From: an uncultured Sulfitobacter sp.
Lineage (GTDB): Bacteria > Pseudomonadota > Alphaproteobacteria > Rhodobacterales > Rhodobacteraceae
Length of the DNA: 64,000 nucleotides
Direction of reading: 5' to 3'
Assembly: GCF_947502895.1 (NCBI RefSeq)
Contig: NZ_CANNBM010000003.1
Span: 62,001 to 126,000, forward strand
Notes under the pieces: model-generated
Told to the model about the DNA's origin: nothing
The model's database searches: none
Seen by the model: only the letters and a program-made list of their open reading frames with translations
Made by a program: the position numbers and the translations under genes
In this document: positions 34,410 to 43,881 of the stretch, one piece after another
How positions within the stretch are numbered: position 1 is the first letter of the stretch
Layout of the letters: the number at the start of each line of letters is the position of its first letter

Positions 34410-35503
34410 TCCTGCACCTCTACTTCGCCCGCCGCTTCGCGATGAGTTTTCTGCTCATCACCCTCGTCCTGTTCACGCTGATCGCGCTGACAGGCCTGCT
34501 AGAGGAGACGCGCCGCGATTATGCCGACACTGTCACCTTCCGCGATCTGGTTACGCTGACGCTGCTGGACGCACCGCAAAAGATCAATCTGATCCTGCCG
34601 CTCAACATGGTGCTGGCAACCGTGGTACTGTTTTTGGGTATGGCGCGCTCTTCCGAGATGGTGATCACACGCGCCTCGGGTCGGTCCGCACTCAAAACGC
34701 TGGCCTCGCCGGTGGTGGTCGCGGCGATCATCGGCTGCATGGTCGTCGGCATGTTCAACCCCATCGTGGCCGCCACATCCAAACGCTATGCGCAGGTCTC
34801 CGAAGGGTTCCGCGCTGGTGGTGCCTCTGCCCTGTCGATATCCGAAGAAGGGCTCTGGCTGCGCCAAGGCACCGCCGAGGGGCAAACCGTCATCCGCGCC
34901 TGGCGCTCCAACAATGACGGATCGGTTCTCTATGACGTCACCTTTATCTCCTATGCAGCGAATGGCGGCCCGATCCGCCGCATTGAAGCAAAAAGCGCGG
35001 CCCTTGGACCGCAAGGGTGGGAACTGCGCGATGCAAAATCATGGCCCCTTGAGGCAGGTGTGAACGCGGAAGGCAACGCACAGACGTTTGAGAGCTTTGT
35101 CATTCCATCCACGCTCACCCTTGACCGTATCCGCGACAGTTTTGGCAAGGCGGGCGCGATTTCGATCTATGATCTGCCTGCCTTCATCCGCCAGCTGGAA
35201 TATTCGGGCTTTTCGCCGCGCCGTCATAAGGTCTGGCTGCAAACCGAGCTGGCCCGCCCGTTGTTCCTGATTGCGATGGTTCTGGTTGCGAGCGCGTTCA
35301 CCATGCGCCATACCAGATCGGGAGGCACAGGCATCGCCGTCCTCTCCGCAGTGTTGTTGGGGTTTGGTTTGTATTTCATCCGCAGTTTTGCGCAAATCCT
35401 TGGCGAAAACGGGCAGATACCCGTGTTGCTGGCCGCTTGGGCGCCGCCCTTGGCTGCGATCATGCTTGCCATGGGCCTGCTGCTCCACCGCGAGGACGGC
35501 TAG
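34406..35503 (+). CDS. lptG: LPS export permease LptG
   Basis: 365 residues, same YjgP/YjgQ layout as LptF: helices at the start ('FAMSFLLITLVLFTLIALTGLLEETRRDYAD'), a periplasmic jellyroll, and three helices at the end ('HKVWLQTELARPLFLIAMVLVASAFTMRH'). Pairs with LptF. The ATG overlaps the lptF stop codon and lptD follows after three bases, so the three are one operon for LPS transport. Confidence 0.95.
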   Translation: MILHLYFARRFAMSFLLITLVLFTLIALTGLLEETRRDYADTVTFRDLVTLTLLDAPQKINLILPLNMVLATVVLFLGMARSSEMVITRASGRSALKTLASPVVVAAIIGCMVVGMFNPIVAATSKRYAQVSEGFRAGGASALSISEEGLWLRQGTAEGQTVIRAWRSNNDGSVLYDVTFISYAANGGPIRRIEAKSAALGPQGWELRDAKSWPLEAGVNAEGNAQTFESFVIPSTLTLDRIRDSFGKAGAISIYDLPAFIRQLEYSGFSPRRHKVWLQTELARPLFLIAMVLVASAFTMRHTRSGGTGIAVLSAVLLGFGLYFIRSFAQILGENGQIPVLLAAWAPPLAAIMLAMGLLLHREDG

Positions 35504-35506
35504 AGC

Positions 35507-37645
35507 ATGCGGCTGCTGATCGTCCTTCTTTTGGCCCTGATGCCCCTGCGCCTCGCCGCACAGGAGCAGCAAGCAGCCCTGCTGGTGGCAGATCAGCTAT
35601 ATATCACCCGTGACCGCGAACTTGTGGCCTCTGGCAATGTCGAGGCGTTCCAGAACGGCATCCGTCTACAGGCCTCTGCCATCCGCTATAACCAATCCAG
35701 CGGCGCGCTGAGCATCGAGGGCCCGATCACCCTGACCGAAGGCACCGATACAGTCATTCTGGCCAATGCGGCCGAGCTGGACGCAGGCCTGCGCAATGGC
35801 ATCCTGCGGGGTGCGCGGCTGGTGCTTAACCAACAACTGCAACTTGCCGCTGTGCAGATTGACCGCGTGGATGGCCGCTATAACCAGCTCTACAAAACTG
35901 CCGTCACCTCATGCCGCATCTGCGACGATGGTCGCCCGCCTCTGTGGCAGATTCGCGCCAAGCGCGTTGTCCATGACGAGGTCGAGCAGCAGCTATACTT
36001 TGACGAGGCACAATTCCGTATCGGGAACATGCCCGTGTTCTGGCTGCCCCGTCTGCGCCTTCCCGGCCCCAGTGTCAAACGCGCCAGTGGCTTTCTGGTG
36101 CCATCCATCCGCTCCACCTCCAGCCTCGGTGTGGGGCTCAAAATCCCATATTTCATCAAGCTGAGCGAGAAACGCGATCTCACCATCACGCCCTATTTTT
36201 CGTCTTCTACCTCTACAGTTGAACTGCGCTACCGTCAGGCCTACCGAAATGGCCGCATCCAGTTTGACGCTGCCGTCACCCGAGACGAGCTTCAGCCCTC
36301 CGATACACGCGGTTATCTCTTTGGCCGTGGCCTCTTTGCTCTGCCCCGCGATTTCGTCCTGAACTTTGCGATCGAAGCGGTCAGCGACGATGGCTATCTG
36401 GATACCTACGGCTACTCAGACGCCGACCGCCTGCGATCAGAACTGACCGTCAGCCGTGCGCGTCGCGACGAGTATATCCGCGCCAGTTTTTACAACTTCA
36501 AATCCCTGCGCGACGACGAAGTGAACGAGACACTGCCAACCCTCGTGCTGGATGGCGAATACGAGCGGCGCTTTTTCCCCCGTGCGCTGGGGGGCGAGGT
36601 CCGAACGCGGCTGGTTGCACACAGCCATGGCCGCATCTCCGATCTGGTTATCGACAGCGATGATGCCGACGACATCGTCGATGGCCGCGACGTGGCGCGC
36701 CTCAACGCGCAGGTCGACTGGCTGCGCAGCTATACCCTGCGCGGCGGGTTGCGCACGGATACGCGCGTTGGTCTGGCCTTTAACACATTCAAAATTGCCC
36801 AAGACTCTACGACGACCGACGACCCAAGCGAGCTCACCCCCCATGCCGCCCTGACCCTGCGCTATCCACTGGCCCGCACGACCGCCCGCGGTGTGTCCCA
36901 TGTGCTGGAACCTGTTGTCCAGATCAGCTGGACAGGGGGTGATCGTCTCGACATCCCGAACGAGGAAAGCACCCGCGTCGAGTTCGATCAAGGCAATCTG
37001 TTGGCCCTGTCCCGTTTCCCCCGCGCAGATCGCCGTGAACGCGGAGTAATGGCGGCTGTGGGTCTGGGTTGGTCACGGTTCGACCCGCAGGGATGGGACG
37101 CCCAGATCAGCGTCGGGCAAATTTTCCGCGAAGATCACGACACAGGATTTTCAACAACCTCTGGCCTCAATAACCTGTCCTCGGACATTCTGATTGCAGG
37201 CCAGCTTAGCTCGGGCAATGGTGTCATGCTCACAGGGCGCAGCCTGTTCGAAAACAATCTTGCCCTGTCCAAGGCCGAATTGCGCGGCGATTATGCCTTT
37301 GGTCGTGGACGCATCGGTGGCTCCTATGTCTGGCTGCAAGAAGACGCCGACGAGGACCGCGACAGCGAAGTATCCGAATTTGCCCTCGATGGCGCTTTCG
37401 AGATCAACCAATTCTGGACCGCATCCGCCAATTGGCGCTACGATGTGGCATCAGATCGTGCGGCCACCGCAGGCCTCGGCTTGCGCTACGAGAACGAGTG
37501 TGTGACCCTCGATCTTCAGGTCAAGCGCCGCTATACAACCTCAACAAGTGTTGAGCCCTCGACCGATTTCGGATTTAACATCGGTCTGCGGGGCTTTTCC
37601 GCTGATACCGGCACAGAAAGATACGTCCGCTCATGTTCAAACTAA
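35507..37645 (+). CDS. lptD: LPS-assembly outer membrane protein LptD
   Basis: 712 residues. Signal peptide 'MRLLIVLLLALMPLRLAAQ'. The N-terminal jellyroll (about 30-165) has an OstA-like pattern 'LYITRDRELVASGNVEAFQNGIRLQASAIRYN' and is followed by the large beta-barrel. Three cysteines are visible, 'TSCRICDD' plus Cys at the C-terminal 'RSCSN' and 'NECVTL', available for barrel-to-jellyroll disulfides. It inserts LPS into the outer leaflet. The 3' end overlaps surA by 13 bases. Confidence 0.94.
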   Translation: MRLLIVLLLALMPLRLAAQEQQAALLVADQLYITRDRELVASGNVEAFQNGIRLQASAIRYNQSSGALSIEGPITLTEGTDTVILANAAELDAGLRNGILRGARLVLNQQLQLAAVQIDRVDGRYNQLYKTAVTSCRICDDGRPPLWQIRAKRVVHDEVEQQLYFDEAQFRIGNMPVFWLPRLRLPGPSVKRASGFLVPSIRSTSSLGVGLKIPYFIKLSEKRDLTITPYFSSSTSTVELRYRQAYRNGRIQFDAAVTRDELQPSDTRGYLFGRGLFALPRDFVLNFAIEAVSDDGYLDTYGYSDADRLRSELTVSRARRDEYIRASFYNFKSLRDDEVNETLPTLVLDGEYERRFFPRALGGEVRTRLVAHSHGRISDLVIDSDDADDIVDGRDVARLNAQVDWLRSYTLRGGLRTDTRVGLAFNTFKIAQDSTTTDDPSELTPHAALTLRYPLARTTARGVSHVLEPVVQISWTGGDRLDIPNEESTRVEFDQGNLLALSRFPRADRRERGVMAAVGLGWSRFDPQGWDAQISVGQIFREDHDTGFSTTSGLNNLSSDILIAGQLSSGNGVMLTGRSLFENNLALSKAELRGDYAFGRGRIGGSYVWLQEDADEDRDSEVSEFALDGAFEINQFWTASANWRYDVASDRAATAGLGLRYENECVTLDLQVKRRYTTSTSVEPSTDFGFNIGLRGFSADTGTERYVRSCSN

Positions 37646-38850
37646 AACCTGCCCTCGCCGCTCTTGGTCTTATCGCCACTCTGGCAACGCCCGCTGCGGC
37701 CCAAAACATGTTCGCCCCTGTGGCCAAGGTAAACGACACTGTCGTGACCGAATTCGAAGTTCAGCAGCGTGTGCGTTTCCTGCAAGTGCTGCGCGCCCAG
37801 GGTGCCACACGCAAGGCCGCCATCGAAAGCCTGATAAACGAGCGGTTGCGCGGCGAAGCGATCCGCGATGCAGGCCTGCAACTGACTGATGAGGGCGTGA
37901 ACGCAGCACTTGAGGAATTTGCCGCCCGCGCCAACCTGACCCGCGCCGAGTTCACCACCGCGCTCGCCCGCGCAGGGGTCGAAAAAGAAACATACCGCGA
38001 TTTCGTAATCAACGGCGTGGCTTGGCGTGATCTTATCCGCGCACGCTACGGCTCGCGCGTGACGATCTCCGAAGCCGAGATTGACCGTGCGCTGTCCACC
38101 CAGTCCGCTGGCGGCTCGAACATCCGTGTGCTTGTCTCCGAGATCATTATTCCCGCGCCACCGCCCCAAGCAGCCCGCGTGGCCGCCGTAGCCGAGGAAA
38201 TCGCCCAGAGCACTTCGGCATCCGAATTCTCCAGCTACGCACGCCGCTATTCTGCGACCGCCACACGCGGCGCAGGCGGCCGTCTGCCTTGGCAGAACCT
38301 CAGCGATCTACCACCCGCCTTGCAACCGCTGATTCTGTCGCTTTCCCCGGGTGAGGTCACACAGCCGCTCAACATTCCCAACGCCGTGGCCCTGTTCCAG
38401 CTGCGCGATATCGAGGAAACAGGCAAACCCGCCAAAACCTATTCGGCAATCGAATACGCCGCCTATTACATGGCCGGTGGCCGCTCTGAAGAGACCCTGC
38501 AACAGGCCGCCAACCTCAAGACCCAAGTTGACGTCTGCGACGACCTCTACGCCTTTGCCAAGGGTCAACCCGAAGGCGTGCTGGAACGTGAAACCACCAC
38601 GCCTGCCAAACTCCCCCGCGATTTCGCGATTGAGCTCAGCAAGCTGGACGAGGGCGAGGTTTCTACCGTTCTGACCCGCTCGGACGGGCAAGCACTGGTG
38701 TTTCTGATGCTCTGTGGCCGCACCGCAACCCAGAACGCCGATGTCAGCCGTGAAGACGTTGCCGCCTCCATCCGCCAACGCCGTTTGTCGGGCTTTGCCG
38801 ACAGCCTGCTGGCCGAACTGCGCAGCGATGCCCGCATCAGCATTAAATGA
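37633..38850 (+). CDS. surA: SurA-like periplasmic chaperone and peptidyl-prolyl isomerase
   Basis: 405 residues. Signal peptide 'MFKLKPALAALGLIATLATPAAAQ', then a SurA N-terminal helical domain ('VAKVNDTVVTEFEVQQRVRFLQVL...ESLINERLRGEAI'), then a parvulin region ('SSYARRYSATATRGAGGRLPWQNLSDLPPALQPLILSLSPGEVTQPLN'). Chaperones unfolded outer-membrane proteins such as LptD, encoded just upstream; the operon thus places client and chaperone together. Only one parvulin domain is clear, shorter than the two in E. coli SurA. Confidence 0.9.
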   Translation: MFKLKPALAALGLIATLATPAAAQNMFAPVAKVNDTVVTEFEVQQRVRFLQVLRAQGATRKAAIESLINERLRGEAIRDAGLQLTDEGVNAALEEFAARANLTRAEFTTALARAGVEKETYRDFVINGVAWRDLIRARYGSRVTISEAEIDRALSTQSAGGSNIRVLVSEIIIPAPPPQAARVAAVAEEIAQSTSASEFSSYARRYSATATRGAGGRLPWQNLSDLPPALQPLILSLSPGEVTQPLNIPNAVALFQLRDIEETGKPAKTYSAIEYAAYYMAGGRSEETLQQAANLKTQVDVCDDLYAFAKGQPEGVLERETTTPAKLPRDFAIELSKLDEGEVSTVLTRSDGQALVFLMLCGRTATQNADVSREDVAASIRQRRLSGFADSLLAELRSDARISIK

Positions 38851-39809
38851 AACCCGTCGTTCTGACGTGCGGTGAACCCGCAGGCATCGGACCAGAAATA
38901 GCAGCCCGCGCCTGGGCTGCTTTGGCGGACCGCATCCCGATGATGTGGCTGGGTGATCCGCGTCACCTGCCGCATGGCACGCCGCACCGCGTGATCGAAA
39001 CACCCCAACAGGCGGCAGCCCTCTCTCCCGATATGTTGACCGTCCTCCCTCATACATTCGCTGCGCCTGCCACAGCAGGCATCGCAGATCCCGCGAATGC
39101 CCAAGGCGTGATAGACGTCATCGCGCGCGCGGTTGATCTGGTATGCCAAGGTTCTGCCAGCGCAATCTGCACGGCACCCATCCACAAAAAGGCCCTCAAA
39201 GACGGGGCGGGTTTTGGGTATCCCGGTCATACGGAATACCTCGCGGCTCTCGCAGGACGCACCGATGTTGTGATGATGCTCGCCTCCGATCAACTGCGCG
39301 TGGTTCCTGCCACCATCCATATCGCGCTCAGCGAAGTCCCTGCCGCGCTCACTCCCGCGCTGCTGCGCCGCACCATCGAAATCACGCAGACAGGCCTGCA
39401 AACCCAGTTCGGCATCCCCGCCCCCCGTATCGCGATAAGTGGCCTGAACCCGCACGCAGGCGAAGGCGGCGCCATGGGCGTGGAGGAGCTGGCGTGGATC
39501 AATACGCTCGTCACCACCATGCAGGGCGAGGGTTACGATCTGCGGGGCCCCTTGCCTGCCGACACGATGTTCCACGCTGCCGCCCGCGCCACCTATGATG
39601 CCGCCATCGCCATGTACCACGATCAGGCCTTGATCCCGATCAAAACACTCGATTTCGACAAGGGCGTAAACGTGACCCTTGGCTTGCCCTTCATCCGCAC
39701 TTCACCCGATCACGGCACCGCCTTCGACATCGCTGGCAAAGGCATCGCCAACCCCTCCAGCATGATAGAAGCGATCCGCATGGCCCACCGTATGGCAACC
39801 AATTCATGA
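38847..39809 (+). CDS. pdxA: 4-hydroxythreonine-4-phosphate dehydrogenase
   Basis: 320 residues. 'MKPVVLTCGEPAGIGPEIAARAW' is the conserved start. Metal-binding and active-site regions are 'FGYPGHTEYLA', 'ISGLNPHAGEGGAMGVEE', 'LPADTMFH' and 'AMYHDQALIPIKTL', with His residues at the zinc site. Catalyses the NAD-dependent oxidation in the DXP-dependent pathway to pyridoxal phosphate. Overlaps surA and rsmA by four bases each. Confidence 0.95.
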   Translation: MKPVVLTCGEPAGIGPEIAARAWAALADRIPMMWLGDPRHLPHGTPHRVIETPQQAAALSPDMLTVLPHTFAAPATAGIADPANAQGVIDVIARAVDLVCQGSASAICTAPIHKKALKDGAGFGYPGHTEYLAALAGRTDVVMMLASDQLRVVPATIHIALSEVPAALTPALLRRTIEITQTGLQTQFGIPAPRIAISGLNPHAGEGGAMGVEELAWINTLVTTMQGEGYDLRGPLPADTMFHAAARATYDAAIAMYHDQALIPIKTLDFDKGVNVTLGLPFIRTSPDHGTAFDIAGKGIANPSSMIEAIRMAHRMATNS

Positions 39810-40648
39810 GCGCGATAGACAACCTTCCCCCGCTGCGTCAAGTCATCAACGATCACGGGCTGCAAGCGCGCAAATCGCTGGGCCAGAACTTCCTGCTTGA
39901 TCTGAACCTGACAGCCAAAATCGCCCGCCACGCAGGTGATCTCACCGCCTGTGATGTGCTGGAGATTGGCCCCGGCCCGGGCGGCCTCACCCGCGGGTTG
40001 CTCTCAGAGGGGGCCCGCCGCGTACTGGCAATCGAGAAAGACAGCCGTTGCATACCCGCATTGGACCAGATCAAAGCCGCCTATCCTGGCCGCCTTCAGA
40101 TCATAGAGGGCGATGCGCTGGAGGTTGATCCACTGGTGCATCTTACACCTCCGATCCGCGTAGCTGCCAATCTGCCCTACAACATCGGCACTGAACTTCT
40201 GGTGCGCTGGCTCACCCCTCCCGAATGGCCCCCCTTCTGGCAAAGCCTCACGCTGATGTTCCAACGGGAAGTGGCCGAACGTATCGTGGCCCAACCAGGT
40301 TCCAAAGCCTACGGTCGCCTCGCGATCCTCTCGCAATGGCGCGCAGATGCCAAAATCGTTCTTGGCCTCCCGCCCGAGGCCTTTACACCACCGCCCAAAA
40401 TCTCAAGCGCTGTTGTGCACCTCACAGCTCTGCCCGCGCCGCGCTATCCCGCCGATGCAGCCATTTTGTCACGCACAGTTGCCGCCGCCTTCAACCAACG
40501 CCGCAAAATGCTGCGCGCCGCCCTCAAAGGCACCGCACCCGATATCGAAGACCGCCTCATCGCCGCTGGCATCAGACCCACCGACCGCGCCGAACAGATC
40601 CCTCTAGAGGGATTTTGCGCGCTGGCCCGCGAAATCGCAAAACCCTAA
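39806..40648 (+). CDS. rsmA: 16S rRNA (adenine-N6,N6)-dimethyltransferase
   Basis: 280 residues. Motifs are 'ARKSLGQNFLLDLNLTAKIA', SAM-binding 'VLEIGPGPGGLTRGLL', 'AIEKD', and the catalytic 'NLPYNIGTELLVRWL'. Methylates the two adjacent adenines near the 3' end of 16S rRNA. Last gene of the lptF-to-rsmA run; pdxA-rsmA adjacency is widespread. Confidence 0.95.
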   Translation: MSAIDNLPPLRQVINDHGLQARKSLGQNFLLDLNLTAKIARHAGDLTACDVLEIGPGPGGLTRGLLSEGARRVLAIEKDSRCIPALDQIKAAYPGRLQIIEGDALEVDPLVHLTPPIRVAANLPYNIGTELLVRWLTPPEWPPFWQSLTLMFQREVAERIVAQPGSKAYGRLAILSQWRADAKIVLGLPPEAFTPPPKISSAVVHLTALPAPRYPADAAILSRTVAAAFNQRRKMLRAALKGTAPDIEDRLIAAGIRPTDRAEQIPLEGFCALAREIAKP

Positions 40649-40760
40649 ACGCCACCCACACTATTTTTTCTGGCCATAAATCCTCCGGGGAGGCTGCGCC
40701 TTGGCGCAGACGGGGCTGGCCCCGACCACACATGTCCAATGCGCACACCCCTCAATTGAA

Positions 40761-40783
40761 AAAGCCCCGCATCCGCAGGGCTT
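40761..40783 (-). terminator. Rho-independent terminator of DUF4167 gene
   Basis: On the minus strand AAGCCCTGCGGATGCGGGGCTTT forms a stem around a GGAT loop and continues into T residues (TTTTTC), eight bases after the DUF4167 stop codon. Confidence 0.8.
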
Positions 40784-40790
40784 GTCCAAA

Positions 40791-41396
40791 CTATTCAGCA
40801 GCTTCGGGCTGGCCGCCGTCACTGTCCTTGGGGGTCTCACTTGCACCCTCTGCCGCAGGTTCTTTGGGCTTGGGTTTGCGGCGCGGGGCGCGGCGGGTTT
40901 TGGGCTTGGTCTCGGGCGTCTCCACCAGCGTGCTTTCGCCTTCTTCGACGGCAACGGGCTGCGGCTCGTTGGCTGGATCGGGCTGCACCTCTGGCTGTGC
41001 AGCTTCACGGTCCTGCCGCTCATTGCGTTCGCGGTCGCGCTCTGCCTGGCGCTCGCGGTTCAGACGGTCCTGCTCGTCGCGCTCGGCCTGACGCTCGCGG
41101 TTCTGACGCTCTTGCTCTTCGCGCTTGGCATCTGCCTCTTTTTGCGCCTCACTCAACAAGCGCAGGTAATGCTCTGCATGCTGCTGGAAATTTTCCATGG
41201 CCACGCGGTCGTTACTCAGCTGTGCATCACGGGCCAGCTGATTATACTTCTCGATCACTTGGCTGGGGGTGCCGCGTACTTTGCCTTCGGGGCCCGAGCT
41301 GTCGAACACACGGTTGACGACGTTGCCACCCTGATTGTTGCCGCCGCCACGGTTGCGGTTTTTGTTATTACGCGAACGCGATCTTTGAGGTTTCAT
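40791..41396 (-). CDS. DUF4167 protein, basic and highly charged
   Basis: 201 residues. The start 'MKPQRSRSRNNKNRNRGG' and the segment 'NRVFDSSGPEGKVRGTPSQVIEKYNQLARDAQLSNDRVAMENFQQHAEHYLRLL' are diagnostic of DUF4167. After this comes a long charged coiled-coil-like repeat of 'ERQ', 'AERDEQDRLNRERQ' and a Pro/Glu/Lys tail with 'TRRAPRRKPKPKEP'. The family is common in alphaproteobacteria and the composition suggests RNA or ribosome association, which is inference. It is the last gene of the prfA-prmC-DUF4167 set, separated from prmC by 196 bases that hold nothing else recognisable. Confidence 0.93.
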   Translation of the reverse strand: MKPQRSRSRNNKNRNRGGGNNQGGNVVNRVFDSSGPEGKVRGTPSQVIEKYNQLARDAQLSNDRVAMENFQQHAEHYLRLLSEAQKEADAKREEQERQNRERQAERDEQDRLNRERQAERDRERNERQDREAAQPEVQPDPANEPQPVAVEEGESTLVETPETKPKTRRAPRRKPKPKEPAAEGASETPKDSDGGQPEAAE

Positions 41397-41592
41397 AGAG
41401 GGGGTCAGCCTTTGGTGCTGTTATTGGGTCAGACCGTTGGCGCGCAACGCGCATCCTATCGGCACATGATGATGTTGGGCATAACGCCGCGCGGGACCGC
41501 AAAATACTTTCACCGCTGCAACACCATCTGCATACCCCTCTCTGACCCCAAGGGGCAAGAGGCAATAACCCCTAATCACAGCAATTATACGC

Positions 41593-42429
41593 TTAGGCAG
41601 GGTTTTGAGCACATAAAACACGGTCTCGCCCGTCCAGATCAGGCAGAATCGCTACATCAGCCCATCCCGCGTTGCGGAATATTGCGGCCACGTCTTCGCC
41701 CTGCTGCCAGCCGATTTCGGCCAGCACGCGCCCCTGCGCACTCAGATAGCCCTGAGCGGTGCCCGCGATCAAACGGTAGACGCTCAGCCCGTCCGCCCCG
41801 TCTGTCAGCGCCATGGCCGGTTCGTGCAGGGCCAGTTCCGGCGCGATATCTTCCATTTCCACCTGCGCCAGATAAGGCGGGTTGCTGACGATCAGGTCAA
41901 ACCGCCCCTCAACTGACGCAAACCAGTCGGACTGGCAAATATCGGCACGCGAAGCCACACCGTGCAGCACCGCATTGGCGCTGGCCTGTAAACAAGCCCC
42001 TTCGGACAGATCAACCCCCACACCTGTCGCTGCCTCCCGCTCCGCCAACAATGTCACCAGAATACAGCCAGAGCCTGTGCCCAAATCCAACACACGCTCA
42101 AAGGGTGCGGCCAAAGCCGCTTCGATCAGGCTTTCGGTCTCGGGGCGCGGGTCCAGAACATCACGGCTAACCTTGAAACCGCGCCCGTAAAACGCGCGCT
42201 CTCCCACCAGATGGCTGACAGGCACGCGCACAGCACGCAATGCGATTAAATGCTCATAGCGTTCAGCAATTTCAGGAGCAATTTCTTCGGGCGCGATCAA
42301 CGTGACCCGCGCCGCATCCACCGATGCCGCATGGGCCAACAACAACCGCGCGTCACGCGCAGGGTCCGGCACGCCCGCCGCCCTCAGACGCGCTGTCGCC
42401 GCGGCCATGGCCACAGCAGCTGTTGTCAT
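41593..42429 (-). CDS. prmC: Release factor glutamine N5-methyltransferase
   Basis: 278 residues. SAM site 'VLDLGTGSGCILVTLL' and the catalytic 'IVSNPPYLAQVEME' (NPPY), with the N-terminal helical domain 'AGVPDPARDARLLLAHA' that recognises release factors. Methylates the Gln of the GGQ motif in RF1 and RF2. Its ATG overlaps the prfA stop codon, so enzyme and substrate are co-translated. Confidence 0.95.
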   Translation of the reverse strand: MTTAAVAMAAATARLRAAGVPDPARDARLLLAHAASVDAARVTLIAPEEIAPEIAERYEHLIALRAVRVPVSHLVGERAFYGRGFKVSRDVLDPRPETESLIEAALAAPFERVLDLGTGSGCILVTLLAEREAATGVGVDLSEGACLQASANAVLHGVASRADICQSDWFASVEGRFDLIVSNPPYLAQVEMEDIAPELALHEPAMALTDGADGLSVYRLIAGTAQGYLSAQGRVLAEIGWQQGEDVAAIFRNAGWADVAILPDLDGRDRVLCAQNPA

Positions 42430-43475
42430 TGCCCCATCTCCGCCAGCATTTTGGCCTGCGCATCCGCAGTGAGCGCATCCACAATCTCGTCCAGATCGCC
42501 TTGCATCACCGCATCCAGCTTATACAGCGTGAGGTTGATGCGGTGGTCCGTCATCCGCCCCTGAGGGAAATTATAGGTGCGTATCCGCTCGGAGCGGTCA
42601 CCACTGCCCACTTGGGCCGAACGGCTGTCAGACCGTTCGGTATCAATCCGCGAGCGTTCGGCATCATACAGACGTGCCTTAAGCACCTGCATTGCGATCT
42701 CGCGGTTGCGGTGCTGGGATTTCTCGCTGCTCGTCACAACAATCCCGCTGGGAATATGCGTTATCCGCACAGCTGAATCAGTCGTATTCACGTGCTGTCC
42801 GCCCGCGCCGGAACTGCGGTAGGTATCAATGCGGATGTCATTCGGCGCGATGGTAATATCCACATCCTCCGCCTCTGGCAGCACAGCCACCGTCGCCGCA
42901 GATGTATGCACACGGCCCTGACTTTCGGTGCTGGGCACACGCTGGACGCGGTGCACGCCGCTCTCGTATTTCAAGCGGGCAAAAACATTCTCTCCGGTGA
43001 TATGGGCCACCACTTCCTTGATGCCCCCCAACTCTGTGGTTTGCTGCTCGATCAGGTCCACCTTCCAGCCGCGCGCCTCGGCGTACCGGTGGTACATTCG
43101 CAGCAGGTCGGCAGCGAACAGCGCCGCCTCGTCCCCGCCCGTACCGGGACGGATTTCCAGCATCGCTGGGCGCGCATCGGCCTCGTCTTTGGGCAACAAC
43201 GCCAACTGCAAAGATGCCTCCGCTGCTGGCAGCTTGGCCTCGATCTCCTGAATTTCGTCGCGCGCAAGGGCTGCCATATCGGCATCTGCCAGCATTTCAC
43301 GCGCACCTTCCAGATCATCCAAGAGCACGCGGTAGGCCGCGATCTCCTCCACCACAGGGCGCAGATCGCTGTATTCCTTGGCAAGTTTGCTAATATCGCC
43401 CCCCGCAGTAGACATCGCCGCTTCGAGGTATTCGAAACGGGCGGTAATCTGCGCAAGGCGGTCCATGGGTATCAT
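42426..43475 (-). CDS. prfA: Peptide chain release factor 1
   Basis: 349 residues from ATG 43475; a second ATG three codons on is an alternative. The GGQ loop is in 'YRSSGAGGQHVNTTDSAVRITHIPSGIVV'; the anticodon-mimic region is 'RVQRVPSTESQGRVHTSAATVAVLPE' (PST variant of the PxT tripeptide for UAG/UAA). Terminates translation at UAA and UAG; prmC, its modifying enzyme, follows. Confidence 0.96.
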   Translation of the reverse strand: MIPMDRLAQITARFEYLEAAMSTAGGDISKLAKEYSDLRPVVEEIAAYRVLLDDLEGAREMLADADMAALARDEIQEIEAKLPAAEASLQLALLPKDEADARPAMLEIRPGTGGDEAALFAADLLRMYHRYAEARGWKVDLIEQQTTELGGIKEVVAHITGENVFARLKYESGVHRVQRVPSTESQGRVHTSAATVAVLPEAEDVDITIAPNDIRIDTYRSSGAGGQHVNTTDSAVRITHIPSGIVVTSSEKSQHRNREIAMQVLKARLYDAERSRIDTERSDSRSAQVGSGDRSERIRTYNFPQGRMTDHRINLTLYKLDAVMQGDLDEIVDALTADAQAKMLAEMGQ

Positions 43476-43560
43476 ATGCGACGAAGTGACGTATCAAAAC
43501 ACTTTGGTCAAGGGGCGCGGCATGGTAATCTTTTCACGCCGCATCCATAGGATCGAGAGA

Positions 43561-43881
43561 ATGAAACAGCTGATTTTTGCCCTCACCCTCCTGCCCCTTA
43601 CCGCCCATGCCGAAGGCATTGTGACGAAAGTGAAAACTGTCGAATGTTACTGCACCGACAGCGGCGGTTCGCGGGTCGAGCTGGGCGAATCAATCTGCCT
43701 GCAGGTCGGCGGCCGCATGTTTACCGCCCAATGCCAGATGTCGCTGAACGTACCGATGTGGCGCGAGACCGAAGAAGGCTGCCTGACCGGGTCAAACGCC
43801 CAAGAGCTACCCCTCAGCCCGTTTTCTGCGGACACGCTCCAGCACCCCGTCCAAACGCTTGCCATTGACCCCGAGGTCTGA
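43561..43881 (+). CDS. Small exported cysteine-containing protein
   Basis: 106 residues from ATG 43561 (GATCGAGAG upstream). 'MKQLIFALTLLPLTAHAEG' is a signal peptide. The mature protein has five Cys ('ECYCTDSGGSR', 'SICLQVGG', 'AQCQMSL', 'EGCLTG') in under 60 residues, suggesting a compact disulfide-bonded fold. Its 3' end overlaps the convergent DUF1499 gene by 75 bases, an unusually large tail-to-tail overlap. Family not recognised. Confidence 0.65.
   Translation: MKQLIFALTLLPLTAHAEGIVTKVKTVECYCTDSGGSRVELGESICLQVGGRMFTAQCQMSLNVPMWRETEEGCLTGSNAQELPLSPFSADTLQHPVQTLAIDPEV

Noticed and set aside
40701..41888. A 395-codon plus-strand frame that looks hydrophobic and membrane-like
   Set aside because: It is the complement of the charged DUF4167 gene; low-complexity antisense frames of Arg/Glu codons read as Leu/Ala/Val.
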